Source: Uloborus plumipes
Lineage: Eukaryota > Arthropoda > Arachnida > Araneae > Uloboridae
Assembly (NCBI GenBank): GCA_038373865.1
Contig: JAXGGA010000076.1
Span: 309,181 to 373,180, forward strand
Direction of reading: 5' to 3'
DNA: 64,000 nt
Shown here: piece by piece, positions 36,862 to 48,410 of the stretch
How the letters are laid out: each line of letters starts with the position of its first letter
Numbering within the stretch: the first letter of the stretch is position 1
The notes under the pieces: model-generated
Database searches by the model: none
Told to the model about the DNA's origin: nothing
Seen by the model: only the letters and a program-made list of their open reading frames with translations
Program-made: the position numbers and the translations under genes

Positions 36862-37389
36862 AAAAAAAAATGAACAGCCTTTAGTAGTAGAAAGTCAGGT
36901 AAGTCTTAATATTTTGAATTTACCTATTGTTTCTTGTTGCATAAGTTTTACAATTTGCAAAAGTAGAGAATTAAGATAATAATCTCGTAAAACTGAGAAT
37001 AAATTAGATATTACAATGTTTATTTATTATTACTATTAATATTGTTATTGTGATTATTTTTATCAGTTACGAAATATTTCATGTGGACAGAAAAGGTCTG
37101 AGGATCAGTACCAGAACATACGTTGAGAACACATTTTTTACCAGGGTCCTGTTTTCGGAATTTTGTGAAAACTAATAAGTAATTTTGTGAAGAAAAGTTA
37201 ATTTCTGATTAATTTTGAATCTTTTTCTGCAGATTTACTATTTTGAATTTCGTAAAGTGTCCTTATTTTGAGTTTTTGAATTTTGCGAAGGTCCATTCAC
37301 TGACCTAATTTCTCTCTTGGATTGATGCCTGGATTGATGACTGAAGGAATTGAACACATCCTGTGGGTAAATCAACAGCTTGTACGAAG
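36862..37389. other. No recognisable gene
   Basis: AT-rich; contains the possible donor site noted above, and no downstream exon that I can recognise. Confidence 0.45.
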
Positions 37390-37786
37390 CCTGCAGGTAC
37401 TGCGAGAGTTTTTCGACAGGCTATTGGAAGGTATTTCGGACTAAACCTGCAGGTAATGCGAGAGGTTTTGACAGGCTATTGGAAGGTATTTCGGACTAAA
37501 CCTGTAAAAAACCTGCAGGTAATGCGAGTGTTTTTGACAGGCTTTTGGAATGTATTTCGGACCAAACCTGTAAAAAACCTGCAGGTAATGCGAGTGTTTT
37601 TGACAGGCTTTTGGAAGGTATTTCGGACTAAACCTGTAAAAAACCTGCAGGTAATGCGAGTGTTTTTGACAGGCTTTTGGAAGGTATTTCGGACTAAATC
37701 TGTACAAAACCTGCAGGTAATGCGAGTGTTTTTGACAGGTTTCATTCAGGCTTTAGAAAGGCAAATCAGTCCGAAATACCTGCAGG
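37390..37786 (+). repeat. Minisatellite, 66-bp unit, about six copies
   Basis: CCTGCAGGTAATGCGAG starts units at 37446, 37512, 37578, 37644 and 37710, exactly 66 bp apart, with diverged edge units at 37390 and 37779. Because 66 is divisible by three, open frames run through the array on both strands (152 codons on plus; 88 and 89 on minus). Nothing else suggests coding. Confidence 0.92.
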
Positions 37787-37849
37787 TTTTACCGAGTTTT
37801 TTTTTAAAGGTTTTGTGCTGACATTTTTTCCTGGGAAAACTAGGAATAT

Positions 37850-38390
37850 TAAACCATATGGAGAATAGTATCGTATTGTATGCATTTATTAATGCATTCA
37901 ATGTTAAAACCAAAATATGCACAAGCCAAAGCTTCGGCCATTAGTTGGCCGAAGCTTCGGTATTCGGCTCTTCGACTAAATTGCGCATCGCGCTACCTCT
38001 AACTATAATGTTGATAAAATACAAATAGCAGCTAATTTCTAGTTATATAATATTTGATCATATCAGTTGATTTTATTATAAACATAAACTTCACTGTAGA
38101 ACATGCTTTTTATATTCCAAATAATGCTCATTCTACTTATTTCAATAAAAAAATAAAAATGTCTTCTTTTCTTGCACTACCAGTACAGAACAAAAATAAA
38201 TATTTTAATTAGAGAAATTAATTTAAAACTGAATCATTGCGCTAAAACTGCAGTGTAACACTAAAAATATTGAAGTATATGAAGTTTTGCATTATATTGT
38301 ATGCATTTCTTACGCGTTCTATGTTTAAATTTCAATAAGTGCAGCAGGCGAAGCTTCGGTAATAGGCGCTTCGCGCCATCTCTAATGCCA
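37850..38390. repeat. Two copies of a CGAAGCTTCGG repeat end
   Basis: 37850-37998 and 38260-38390 share TTGTATGCATTTNTTA, a GCGAAGCTTCGGTA-type word and a GCGCTACCTCTAA or GCGCCATCTCTAA end. The palindrome CCGAAGCTTCGG also forms a stem at 37928-37960. They look like one terminus of a DNA element in tandem; no inverted partner is evident. Confidence 0.5.
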
Positions 38391-38677
38391 ATATTACAGC
38401 TACCCTTGCAGCAACTTCAGCTATCCTTAAATTGTCTAAAATTTTAGATCCTTAACGACAAGTTGGAATAACTTTTCAGTAAGAAAAGGGGAGGTTCTTA
38501 AGCATAATTTTTAAGTTCATTTAATTTTACTTAAAGAAGAGGTACTGTTGAGAATGTACACAACAATTTTAAGATATCTTCTGAAGAAGATCTTACATAA
38601 TGTTTGATTTCGACTTAATATCAGTGTAGAAAATAATGTTGTTTTTGTAATAAAAATTCTGAATGTTCCTCGAAAGT
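38391..38677. other. No recognisable gene
   Basis: AT-rich; ends at the G tract. Confidence 0.5.
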
Positions 38678-38693
38678 GGGGGGGGGGGGGGGG
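38678..38693 (+). repeat. G16 tract
   Basis: Sixteen consecutive G. Could form a quadruplex; could also mark an element end or an unstable assembly point. Confidence 0.95.
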
Positions 38694-38869
38694 CTCATTT
38701 TTTAAATTCTGCGGGCTTGTTGAGTGTGCAGCTTTAACGGATCCAGAAGTGCAAAAAAATGCTGTAAACTATTTTCTTCTTGCTAAACGCTAATATGCAG
38801 TTAACGCAGTCTTGTACGCATTGCAGCAGTATTGAGAATGCATCTGGAACAACATGAGTATATCAAGCA

Positions 38870-39060
38870 ACTCACTGCTTAGATCTGCTGAGCCTTTGCT
38901 GCAGCGTCAGGGGAACAAAGCCAATGGTCTTCGTACTGTCAATCCGGGGTTATGCAGATGTCGTCGCACTTGTCCTTGCAGACAGCAGCTGTCCTGAAAA
39001 CAACTCACGTTCCTGATTCAGAGTACGTGAGATGACTCTGCAATCGGACAAGGCCGTTCG
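38870..39060 (-). pseudogene. Tc1-like transposase fragment (broken)
   Basis: On the minus strand one frame gives QVRRHLHNPGLTVRRPLALFP and, after a one-base shift, VPLTLQQRLSRSKQ. This matches the DNA-binding end and linker of Tc1-type transposases, where TVRRRL..GL is followed by LPLT..HR..RL. No catalytic DDE segment follows. A short dead fragment. Confidence 0.55.
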
Positions 39061-39740
39061 GAAAACATTTCTGCCCTTTCAAGTGTTTGAGACTGGAAGT
39101 CGCTGAAATCCCGTGAGACGTTTTCTATAGCTCCTGGAGCAACCAATTATGAGTTCATAGAACATTCATAAGAACCTGACGAACAGTACCAGTATGAAGA
39201 ACAGCACTTCGGAAGCTAGTCCTAATAGAAGCAAACAGACTCACAGCTCGATCATAGCATCCTGAGACTGCAGTTTCGCCCTTATTTTGGACTCCTCAGT
39301 CAGGAATAGCCAATGATCGAGCTGGTGGTAAAGATCCTCTTATTGTAGCGAAGACTGTCAACAAACTGTATTTGCTTCCGTTCTGCCTTAGCCTTGGCTT
39401 AAGGGCGAACTCTTTGCATACTAGTCCTAATAGTCCCCGTTTTTACCACAATCAGGATCTGACACTTTGGGGGCTTTCGCTTACGTAACTTACACAGATC
39501 TGACCTTTACACAAACAGTTGTCCTAAAATAACCAAGCGTCCTTGAATTTCTGGGACAGTCCCAAAAGTCGGATTTTTTTGACGTCATGTGACCCTAAAA
39601 AGTGTATTATCGCTTGGATTCTAAAAGAGTCCTAAGTTGTAAATTTGCTGTTAAATTTACAACTTGGGATGCTTTTTTTCTGCAGATTTAACCTATGTTT
39701 ATGAATAATTCTGTCAATATATCTGTAAGGCGAAAGTGCT
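39061..39740. other. No recognised gene
   Basis: Slightly GC-richer than the window average. A perfect short stem (TTGTAAATTT with AAATTTACAA) lies at 39636-39664. The word AGTCCTAATAG occurs at 39220 and 39421. Confidence 0.4.
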
Positions 39741-39741
39741 C

Positions 39742-40000
39742 ATCTTGTTGTTGTTGTCTTGTACTAGCTAGGCTGGCAATTTGGGGGACTTCCCCTTTCC
39801 AACCGTATTTAGTTTGGTGTGAAGTCCAGTGTGGAAGGACCAGTTTGTAAGGTAGGCAACCATTCACAGCGCAACAGCACGTTCACACAAAGAGAGGACA
39901 AGGACAGAGGAGAGAAAATACATCCATGCCCAAGCCGGAATTCGAACACGGGACCTCCCCATCCGTGTCAAACTTCTCTCACCACTAGACAAGGTGGCTG
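39742..40000 (-). mobile_element. tRNA-derived SINE
   Basis: Read on the minus strand, an A-box-like TCTAGTGGTGAG (39989-39978) and a B box GTGTTCGAATTCC (39949-39937) have tRNA-like spacing of 28 bases. A unique body follows, and the element closes with CAACAACAACAA (39757-39746), a simple-repeat tail. This is the layout of a polymerase III-transcribed SINE mobilised by a LINE. The tRNA part cannot fold into a full cloverleaf, so it is not a functional tRNA gene. Confidence 0.75.
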
Positions 40001-40041
40001 GCAGTGTTTGTCTTCTGATAGACTTTCTCTCCAAAGATATA

Positions 40042-42165
40042 GGGTCATTCCATGTCAAGTGATCCATAATCTGAGAAAAATTTTACCTCACATTTTTGTA
40101 TTTCTTTCAAATTTGGCTCATCAATTGTACTCCTTGAGGTAATCAAAAGTCTTTTATAGTTAACAGTTTAAGTTTTAGATTAAACTAAATAATAGTACAC
40201 TGCGATTACTACATAGAAACGCAGGCTGAAAAAACAATATAGGCAGACAGCTGACGTGGTCCTAGGAAGGCGGTGATGGAGTGGAATAGAGCCGTAGCCA
40301 GGCGAGTGACGTTGCCTGGATTGCTGCTCGACGTCTACGCATGAGAGTTTCAAAGGCTTTTCGCAACTGAATAATATCGACTGAACCTGTGGTAGTTTGT
40401 TTTTCTATATTATTGTCAGTCTGTCTTAAAAAATAATACGGTTGTTTCACAAAAAAATATTCATCAAAAACCAAAAACGCGTAAAAATGTAACTTTTTTA
40501 AATTATTATTTTGGGTAATTTTGGGGTTAATGCGCGACCGGAAGATATTCACTGACCAAAACAAAATCAAAGCACAATATTTTAAGGCTATATTAGTAAA
40601 CGTTACAAACTATTGCATTACGAAAACATCTAATTCAAAAAATTAAACAAAAAATCGCAAAATTGATGTTTTTTCATATTTTGTCGAAGTTTAGGCCCTA
40701 GGCACGACCGGAAGATATTAATAGATTTCAATAATTTTTTTCCTCCTTTTTATCCCTCTTTTTTTCTTCATAATTATAAATTTTTTCGTGCGAAAAAATT
40801 ATGAAAATTTCATTCAAAATTTTTTCAAAAAAAAATCGCAAAAATGAAATTTTTTTCATATTTTGTCAAATTTTAGGCCCTATGCGCGATCGGAAGATAT
40901 CAATTGATTTCGATAATTTTTTTTCCTTCGTTTTGTCTTTACAATTAGCTACTTTTCCGCACTATTACATTTCGAAAACATCCAATTCAAAAATTTAAAA
41001 AAAAAATCGCGAAAATGAAGTTTTTTCATTTTTTGTCAAACTTTAGGCCTTATGCGCGATCGGAAGATATCAACCGATTTCGATAATTTTTTTTTCCTTC
41101 TTTTTGTCTTCATAATTCGCAACTTTTCCGTGCTATTACAAATTCGAAATAAAAAAAAAGTGTTTTTTCGGCCCACCCTATTACTTACTATATTCGTTAC
41201 TTATTCTACTACTTTGTACCAAAGAGGTTTTTTTTAGCATTTTGAGCAGTTTGGGGAAAAAATGGTTGGGCCGGGAAGGAAGGAAGGGAGAGCTGATCAA
41301 TCTACAATTTCATGCGAGCTCACTCACTTAGAGTAAAAATAATAGTCAATTCAATCCCCAGGTTAGATGTCATACTAGTACAGTGTTAATGGTATACTTG
41401 GGTGGGGGAGGGGGATACATCGTCTAGTTATAAGGAAACCTATTTACGAACTTTAAATAAGTTTACTATTCATTTTGTATTAAAGAGTTTATTTTTTAAA
41501 CATTTTGAACAGTTTTGAAATAAAAAAGAGTGGTTATGCGGGGGAGGGAGGGGGCGATGAACCTGACAAATCTATAAGCTCATGCCAGCTCACTTTAAAC
41601 ATATTCATGTTTATTTACTACTTTTTAGACCATCACAAGCAAGATAACTTAGTATTTAAATAAACAGAATCTAAAAAATATCATTTTTTCCTATACAGTT
41701 TTATTCAAAAATTTTAAAAAATATGATTCCATTGAGATCCTAATCTAAAAATTTGTACAAACAAAGATAAAATACACAAGAATTTTTGAGAATTTTTTGA
41801 AAAAAATTCATTGTAGGTTTTTCGAGAAATTTAAATTTCATTTTGTAAAAAATAAAAATTTTTTTATGAAATTAGTCATGTTGCATATCAGATTAAACGG
41901 CAACTAACGTACTTTAAAATGCCATTTACCATATCTTCCTATCTATATTTGATGCCGAGTTATGGTCTCTTTTATGTTCGAGCATCCATGGAAAAACGAG
42001 TGTTTTTCCAAAGTTCAAAGTCTCATAAATAAAAAAATAATAGAGATAAAAATCTAAAAATTGAGACTTTTGATTACCTCAAGGGGTACAATTGATGAAC
42101 CACATTTGAAAGAAATACCAAAATGTAAGGTAAAAAACGTTGGATCACTTGACAGGGAATACCTC
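40042..42165. mobile_element. Second, rearranged copy of the 3670-8284 element family
   Basis: 40042-40153 repeats the first ~112 bp of the left arm (GGGTCATTCCATGTCAAG). From about 41190 to 42165 the sequence follows 7310-8284, including one 264-bp unit and the whole right arm; the last bases (GACAGGGAATACC) are eroded. The middle is unrelated to the 4.6-kb copy and contains a tandem array. Confidence 0.7.
40490..41150 (+). repeat. Tandem array, ~170-190 bp unit, four copies
   Basis: GGCCCTATGCGCGATCGG-type words followed by AAGATAT occur at about 40504, 40693, 40875 and 41046, with a TTTCGATAATTTTTTT stretch after most. Spacings are 189, 182 and 171. It sits inside the rearranged element. 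Confidence 0.8.
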
Positions 42166-42803
42166 TACAGCGCTTCAGGACATCCCCTTGCTGCCTTTTC
42201 TTCTAGTTATTTCTGACGTTTAGGTTCTAAGGCACATCTTTAGCCTAATTGCCACCTTTGTCTTCTTTCATGCCTCTTGTATTATGCTACTTGTTAGCGA
42301 GTGTCCTATCATTGACATTTTCAGTACATATCATTGAGACATTTAGCATCAAAACTAACTCGATAGATGAATTATTAAAAGCGTTTTTTTTTTCTTTTTT
42401 CATAATTTGATGCTCCTTTGTCTATACTATCAAACTACAGAGCTCTATGGAACGAATACTGAATCGAGCCGCAAACCGCTCCCAAAAACCCGTTTAACTT
42501 CAGAAACAGCTCAATTCATGGTTGAAGCTCACTTCTATTCGCTGGTATTCTTCGTAACACAATTTCATTGTATTTTAGTCTGTATTTCGGTGGGTAGTTA
42601 CTTTTATTACCTTTTAACCTTGTTCTATTTTTGCTACAATCTATTTTTGCACAAGAACAATTATGAACACCTACACAATAAAATTTAGGAAAACTTCTTA
42701 CTTTGTCATCCCAAAACATAGAGTTTAGGAAGTTATGATTATTTAAACTTCAAATGTTCTTTTAGGCTGATGGACATTTCATCTACCCAATTTTAAGTTC
42801 AAG
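42166..42803. other. No recognisable gene
   Basis: A 93-codon frame (42407-42688) has hydrophobic runs in its second half but no family signature. Confidence 0.4.
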
Positions 42804-43353
42804 TAGGGGGAGTGTGAGGCAAAGTGAAATGGTAAAATATTTTCACAGTCTGCAGCGGGTCCTACCTAGCAACATTGCAACTAAGTTCCTAGACATATAG
42901 CTGATTCCTGTCAAAAAATAAATAGCTCTAAAGATCAACGAAAAAAATAATATATGAATAATTTTCAAAATTTGATACACTTATTGAAATATTCATGGTT
43001 TTTAACAAACATTTCTTGTTATTGCAAAATTATAAATTTTTTGTAATTATCATTTTAAATAATAATTAAAATCTACTGATGTCCAGTGCAGTACTTACTT
43101 AGTTTTCATTAAGCATGTTTTGATTTTAAATGCTAAATGTAGTTTGTCAAGTGCACGTGGGACAAAGTGGATGGGGCAAAGTGAAATTGTTCATTTTGCT
43201 CACTTATACATTCATTTATTACATCACGTACGTTTTTCTTAATTTGTAAATACATAAACATTCCTTTGCTTGTTTATTCACTTATTTATTCATTCATTCA
43301 CTTATTTTCTTATTCATTCTCTATTTTATTCACTCATTTATTTTTCTCACATA

Positions 43354-45039
43354 GGGTGAGTTCTGGTAAGTGCGTACCCTTTTTTTCAAAGTTCATGTTC
43401 TCAAGGATGCTGCTCTGTTGAAAAATCTTGTACACTCACAATTTTTTTTTAGTTTTCTTTCCAGATCCTTTACAAAAATTTTCAAGCATATAATATGTCA
43501 AATAAACCACAAACATAGGTTTTGTGACCCGGTTTATGACACCTATTCTAAGGTACGCACTTTCCCTTCCTAGCGGGGTAAGTGCGTCCATCTTAAATTA
43601 TATGAATATGAGCAGGAAAAAACTTCTGGCACATATTAAATATGTTAGGTAATTGCCTTGGGATAATTCCTAATACTAGAGATCAGCACTTGCTTGCATA
43701 GATGAAACGCAATCAGTGATATCCCACGTGTCTTATGAACAACTGTGATTTGAAGTTTGAGAGAGTTGTGTCTGTGAATCTTCCTTTGTCCTTTTAATAA
43801 GATCAAGTGAGCAAATGTCAGTTGTTTTTATTTAGTAATAATCACTTATAGTATACATAATTTATTTTAGTTTAATACATTAATCAGTCTGTGTTTAAGC
43901 CAGGGTTCGCACTTGCCCCTTCTTAAATGTAAGATGAGACATGTGCATCCAATAGCGTTGTTGTAAGTGCGTACCCCTGTTAATTTTCTTTAATTCTATT
44001 TGTATGGTCGATCGTTAGGTGACCTGAGTGAACAATTAGTTTTTTTTTTTTTTTTTTTTGAATAAATACGATTTTAAAATATTTTTCTTATTAGAATCAG
44101 CAGCAGTAAGAAAAAACACAAAATAAAGAGCAAAAAAAAAAAAAAGAAAATAATTGATTATGATATGATATTTTCACTTTTTTTTCTTGTACATTGAAAT
44201 AGTTTTTCACAAGGTGTTCTTAATTTTCTTAAACATAATTTATTCATTACTACACCTTCGTTTTTTTTAATCAGTTGGTTCCTTATTTAGTGTTTCACTT
44301 AATTTCATTGCTTCATTTGTCATTATGGTTTAAATTAAGTATAGCTTATGATCGCCATTTTCAACGAAAAATTTACTAACTGATATCTAAAAGCCAATTT
44401 ATATCAGAGGTAATGAATAAAATTAAAATCTTATGTTGCATTCATACTTGATGGAAATGACGTTGGATTTATAATCGGCTTTTAAAAGAGTTATAAGCAA
44501 AATTAAAGGGGAATTGCGAGAGTCGGATTTTCCACGTAATGGTACACACTTGCCTCATCCTAATGATACGAACTTGCTCCGCATAATAGTACGCATATGC
44601 CTCATGATAGTGGTACGCACTTACCCCATCATAATGGTACGCACTTACCCCCACCTTACTTTAAAGAAAGGGAAAGTGCGTACCGTCATATAAACAAATT
44701 TTAGTTAGAGTATTTGATCAAAATACCCCATGTATGTTATAAGTAGCTATTACTCAAAAGAAACAACTTGCATTTCTTGACTTCCATTGCTTGGTATGAC
44801 TACAAGAGAAACTGAAACAAAACCTTCTCAATCTTTACTTTAGAGTTTTTTTGAAGACATTTAAGTTGTCTCTGATTGTGTTTCGTCTATTGAACCCAGC
44901 CCTGAATTCTACCTATTGAAATTATCATTAGACAGTTATCTAACATAGTCGATGTGTTGCAGAAGCCATTTCAGGACAGTGTTCATATAATTCCCAGTGG
45001 ACGCACTTACTCCGTGGACGCACTTACCAGAACTCACCC
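43354..45039. mobile_element. pogo-type element B, nested in A, 1686 bp
   Basis: TA at 43352-43353 and 45040-45041. Both ends read GGGTGAGTTCTGGTAAGTGC in inverted orientation, an exact match over 22 bp. The word GTAAGTGCGTAC recurs in both orientations, most densely at 44536-44690. No transposase frame is recognised, so it is non-autonomous. Confidence 0.88.
44536..44690. repeat. Array of GGTACGCACTTACC words in element B
   Basis: Five or so units of about 24-27 bp (TAATGGTACGCACTTACCCC and variants) followed by an inverted copy AAAGTGCGTACCG at 44675. Probable transposase-binding subterminal repeats, by analogy with other DNA elements. Confidence 0.75.
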
Positions 45040-45403
45040 TATCAATTTATTTGTTTATTTATTTATTGGTTTACTTTCTTCATTAATAATTCAATTCTGG
45101 TCTCGGTTATTTATGCATTTAGTTGATGAAAATTACTGGTAATTATTAAATAGAAACATTTTTATCACAAAAAGTTATATTTTGCACTTTGCCCGATGGT
45201 TTTTTCAGGTGAAAATTTTCCACCTTTTTTGAAGGTACAAAAGAGCTGCCAAAAATAAAAAATAATGTTTCAACGCAAGAAATATTACAAAATGCATTAT
45301 TACTTCTTTATGTGCAATTATTTTCAGAGCGAATTTCCTATTTGATCATTTTGAATTAGGCAAGTTATTTTAACCATTTCACTTTGCCCCACATTCCCCT
45401 CTA

Positions 45404-46710
45404 CATCGATATGAGGTAGTGGCTATTAAAGTTTTGGTGAAACTGGAAAAACCAAGTTTAAAGTTTTTGTTCAAAAGAGCCCATCAACTCGTTTTTCAAA
45501 CAAAAAGACACGTATCCAAAATTAAAACGGCTAAATCTCCTTATTTTTTTTTCTATGAAAAATTGTTACTCTAAGAAATCTTACCGTTAGCTAAATTAGT
45601 TGTCTTCAGCTCCTGAATATTTTTGGAAAATGGATATGTTCTATTTTGAAAAATTGGTCCTCAAATCACTTTGACTCACTATTAAACGAGGTTTTCCCTT
45701 CTTATGTGCATCTTTTTAGAGGTGCTATGGGTCTTCACTTCCCTTCAGGTGCGACAAACCCCACAATATTTCACGGTTACTGTCAAAGAGCTTTGGGTTA
45801 AACGCATAGATTACCTGACAAGGTCTTAGGATCAAAAACCCATCGATCATGCATGGAATTTTTTAGGGAGACGCTTGGCAGCAATTAATTTACTTCTAGT
45901 ATCGATTCTGGCTGGATGTCTCTTGCTAAATACTTGCCACATGAATGTTTCAACCTTCCGTCACATTGCACTCATTGCTACTTTTCCAAAAAAAAGTTTA
46001 TATTTTTACATTTGGGCATTGATTTAGAAAGTTTTTGTGCAACGTTGTGACAAACCGTTTCGTCATTAATTTTTGCACCCCAGTGTGTATCTGGTGATTC
46101 ATCGTGAGATCTTAACCTCATTGCAAAAAAAAAAAAAAAAAAATCCTTCCATTTGTTTATCTTATTTATTTATTTATTTTTAAATATATTTTTGAAATCC
46201 TTTCTCTAAATTTGATTTATTTGCATTCCTAAGATTACTGCTGTGCACTTGATTATGTGCTTTGCTGTCACTTAATTAATGTTTGGAATAATATATTTCA
46301 TTAAGGTTCATAGTAGGTGATGACGGTTTTACACTGCTAATTCCAGGTTCTGCATGATGTAAATTGGTTAAAGGCTTGCTAATTAGTACTGAATATGATA
46401 AGTTTGCCTCTCCTTGTGTATATTTTTTGCTATTATCACTTAACTAATCGCCAGTGTCTAAAACAAATGATATCAATGAACGCTGGTGTTAAGAAAATTT
46501 AGAACAAAGTTCATAACTCTAATCAAACTCACAAAACTTAGTGCATTAATACATAAGTCGATAACATCATAAAATAAGTCATGATTAGATAAAGCAGCAG
46601 TCGAAATAGCGGTATCCAGTAAAAAGTAACTGCTGTACGCAAAAAAGCGTACTGGGTCGAAAATATGTACCGGGAAAAACACTTGACCAGCGCCATGTCC
46701 CATTTTCGTA
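45404..46710. other. No recognisable gene
   Basis: AT-rich; an A18 run near 46125-46142. Overlapping minus frames near 46470-46767 read through the C17 tract and are not credible. Confidence 0.45.
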
Positions 46711-46727
46711 CCCCCCCCCCCCCCCCC
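46711..46727 (+). repeat. C17 tract
   Basis: Seventeen consecutive C. Confidence 0.95.
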
Positions 46728-47640
46728 ATCCATCGAGTTCAACTAAATTATACTCAGCATACCACATACAGAAGATTATCTAGTTTTAGCCCCCTTAAAA
46801 TAAAAAAACAACTGAAGATTTTGTGCCCCTCCAGGTTGTTGAATTGCCATCTTAAAATAAAAGAAAGAATTAGAATGAGTTTTTCTTTCTTAAGAAAAAC
46901 TCGTTCTTAATTATTGAAAAAAATGACAGTACTTTAAATATTTATTAAAACTAGTTAAGAACGTCAATTTTAGGAATTATTTTTTGAGTGTCAGCTTTAA
47001 GGTACTTTATCTTGTGCTTAACAATTTCCAACTATCACTGTAGTTTCATTTGCAAATAAGCTTGACTAAAGTCAGTTTTAAAAAATACCCTATTGCCGCT
47101 ATGCCACTCAAAATTGAACTCAATTTTAAAAGTTTATGAACTTTCACAGTTTTATTTAAAGCGTCATTCTTCTCTCAATCGAATTTTCCCATTAATTTTG
47201 ACAACTAGTACGACAGGTGTTGCATAATCAAATACAATTTTTTCTTCATTCATTTTTTTTTCTTTCCGAATTGATAAATCTCTTCTTTAATTCTGTTTTT
47301 AAATATCAGTTGTAATGACCAAGAATTTGCAAAAGATGGAACCGCTTCTAATGACGATTCGAGCTTACACTAGTAACCTTTTATTTTCTTTACTTCGTTT
47401 TTTAAATAAATCTTCCTAAATTTTCTATCACACCTAGAAGAAACTTGAAAAGTTTTTACGAAATTCCAGGAAGGCCTTTTAGGACATTAACTCCTTCCCT
47501 GGTTTTCAGAAAATTAATCTATTTATACTTATATGTATCTGTTTTCTACTTTTTTTCGTATATGTTTTGAACAACTACTCTTTGACTTCGTTTTTGAGCA
47601 ATGACAAATTGAAAAATATTTTCTGTTTGGACCCCAGTTG
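46728..47640. other. No recognisable gene
   Basis: AT-rich; nothing recognised. Confidence 0.5.
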
Positions 47641-47800
47641 CCGGGTGATTCCTGTTTTGGACTGGCAGTCTGCCAACGTCTCGCTTCCCGGTTTACCATC
47701 TCCTCAGACGCGCTCCTTCCCCGTGCAGGATAAGGCGGCGCAGCGAGAAAGAGTCAGCAACAGTCCCGCTACATCACCATGCAGGGCATGGTGGCGAAGG
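47641..47800. other. GC-rich island with a perfect hairpin
   Basis: About 160 bp of clearly GC-rich sequence beside the CA repeat. CACCATGC-AGG-GCATGGTG (47775-47793) is a perfect 8-bp stem with a 3-base loop. A frame crosses it (47567-47986) but runs into a His-Thr dipeptide array made by the CA repeat. It could be a lost exon, a repeat or a structured RNA; unresolved. Confidence 0.4.
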
Positions 47801-47804
47801 AGCG

Positions 47805-47834
47805 TACACACACACGACCGTCTACACACACACG

Positions 47835-47897
<63 letters not shown>
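47805..47897 (+). repeat. (CA)n microsatellite with CG interruptions
   Basis: ACACACACGACCG, then CACGCACGCGCGCG, then about 26 uninterrupted CA units from 47845. Confidence 0.95.
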
Positions 47898-47900
<3 letters not shown>

Positions 47901-48408
47901 TCACTATTCGTCATTGCGAAAAACGTAATTTGAATTCGAGATGTCAAAATATTTTTTTTTTTTTTGGCGAAATTACTAAAGTATGAATAGTTTTATATTT
48001 ATTTCTTCATAAATTACAATTGCGTGCCTTTTATTTAGATCTTCCAATATTTACACTTTTTCCTTCTTGCATTAAAGCGGCGAATTCCCGTTTGACTAAT
48101 AGTATCCTTATTTGCTTTTCCCACAGCTAAAGCAACAATGTCTTATATAAGTCTGGGTCATCTCTTTCAAGTAACATGCAGTCATTTGGGGTGAAGGAAA
48201 CGAACTCTTTAATCGAACTTGTGGAAATTTTGAAACCAAACTGCTAATGTAGTAAGAGTGGGAACAACATGGAAAATATTCTGCTTGCATCCAAGCAATG
48301 GTGTAGGCGCCATCACTGTTTGAAGATCCTCTCCAGCAGGTTTACAAATGCGAAATGACCGACTTCAATTAAATTTCAATCGTCGTGTTGAATGCTACTA
48401 AAAGCATT
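47898..48408. other. No recognisable gene
   Basis: AT-rich; a T run at 47952-47964. Confidence 0.5.
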
Positions 48409-48410
48409 TA

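Larger units (their letters stand above)
42806..45401. mobile_element. pogo-type element A, interrupted by element B
   Basis: TA at 42804-42805 and 45402-45403. The ends are GGGGGAGTGTGAGGCAAAGT and (right, reverse complement) GAGGGGAATGTGGGGCAAAG, both continuing to TGAAATGG. A second GGGGCAAAGTGAAATTG word lies at 43174. Without B it is about 0.9 kb and has no transposase. Also present within: TTCATTCACTTA-like units at 43255-43345. Confidence 0.8.

Noticed and set aside
36896..36904. CAG/GTAAGT as proof of a spliced BEN gene
   Set aside because: It lies after the stop codon and no acceptor or downstream exon can be recognised.
37363..37821. 152-codon frame with 22-residue repeats
   Set aside because: It is the 66-bp minisatellite read in frame; both strands are open for the same trivial reason.
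39930..40000. Functional tRNA gene
   Set aside because: Boxes fit, but acceptor and T stems do not pair, and a SINE body and tail follow.
44536..44690. CRISPR-like array
   Set aside because: Units are imperfect and contiguous, without unique spacers, and lie inside a eukaryotic DNA transposon.
46473..46767. Three overlapping minus frames with Gly runs
   Set aside because: They read through the C17 tract in three frames; an artefact of the homopolymer.
47567..47986. 139-codon plus frame and its 66-codon minus partner
   Set aside because: Much of both is dipeptide sequence made by the CA repeat; no family match in the rest.
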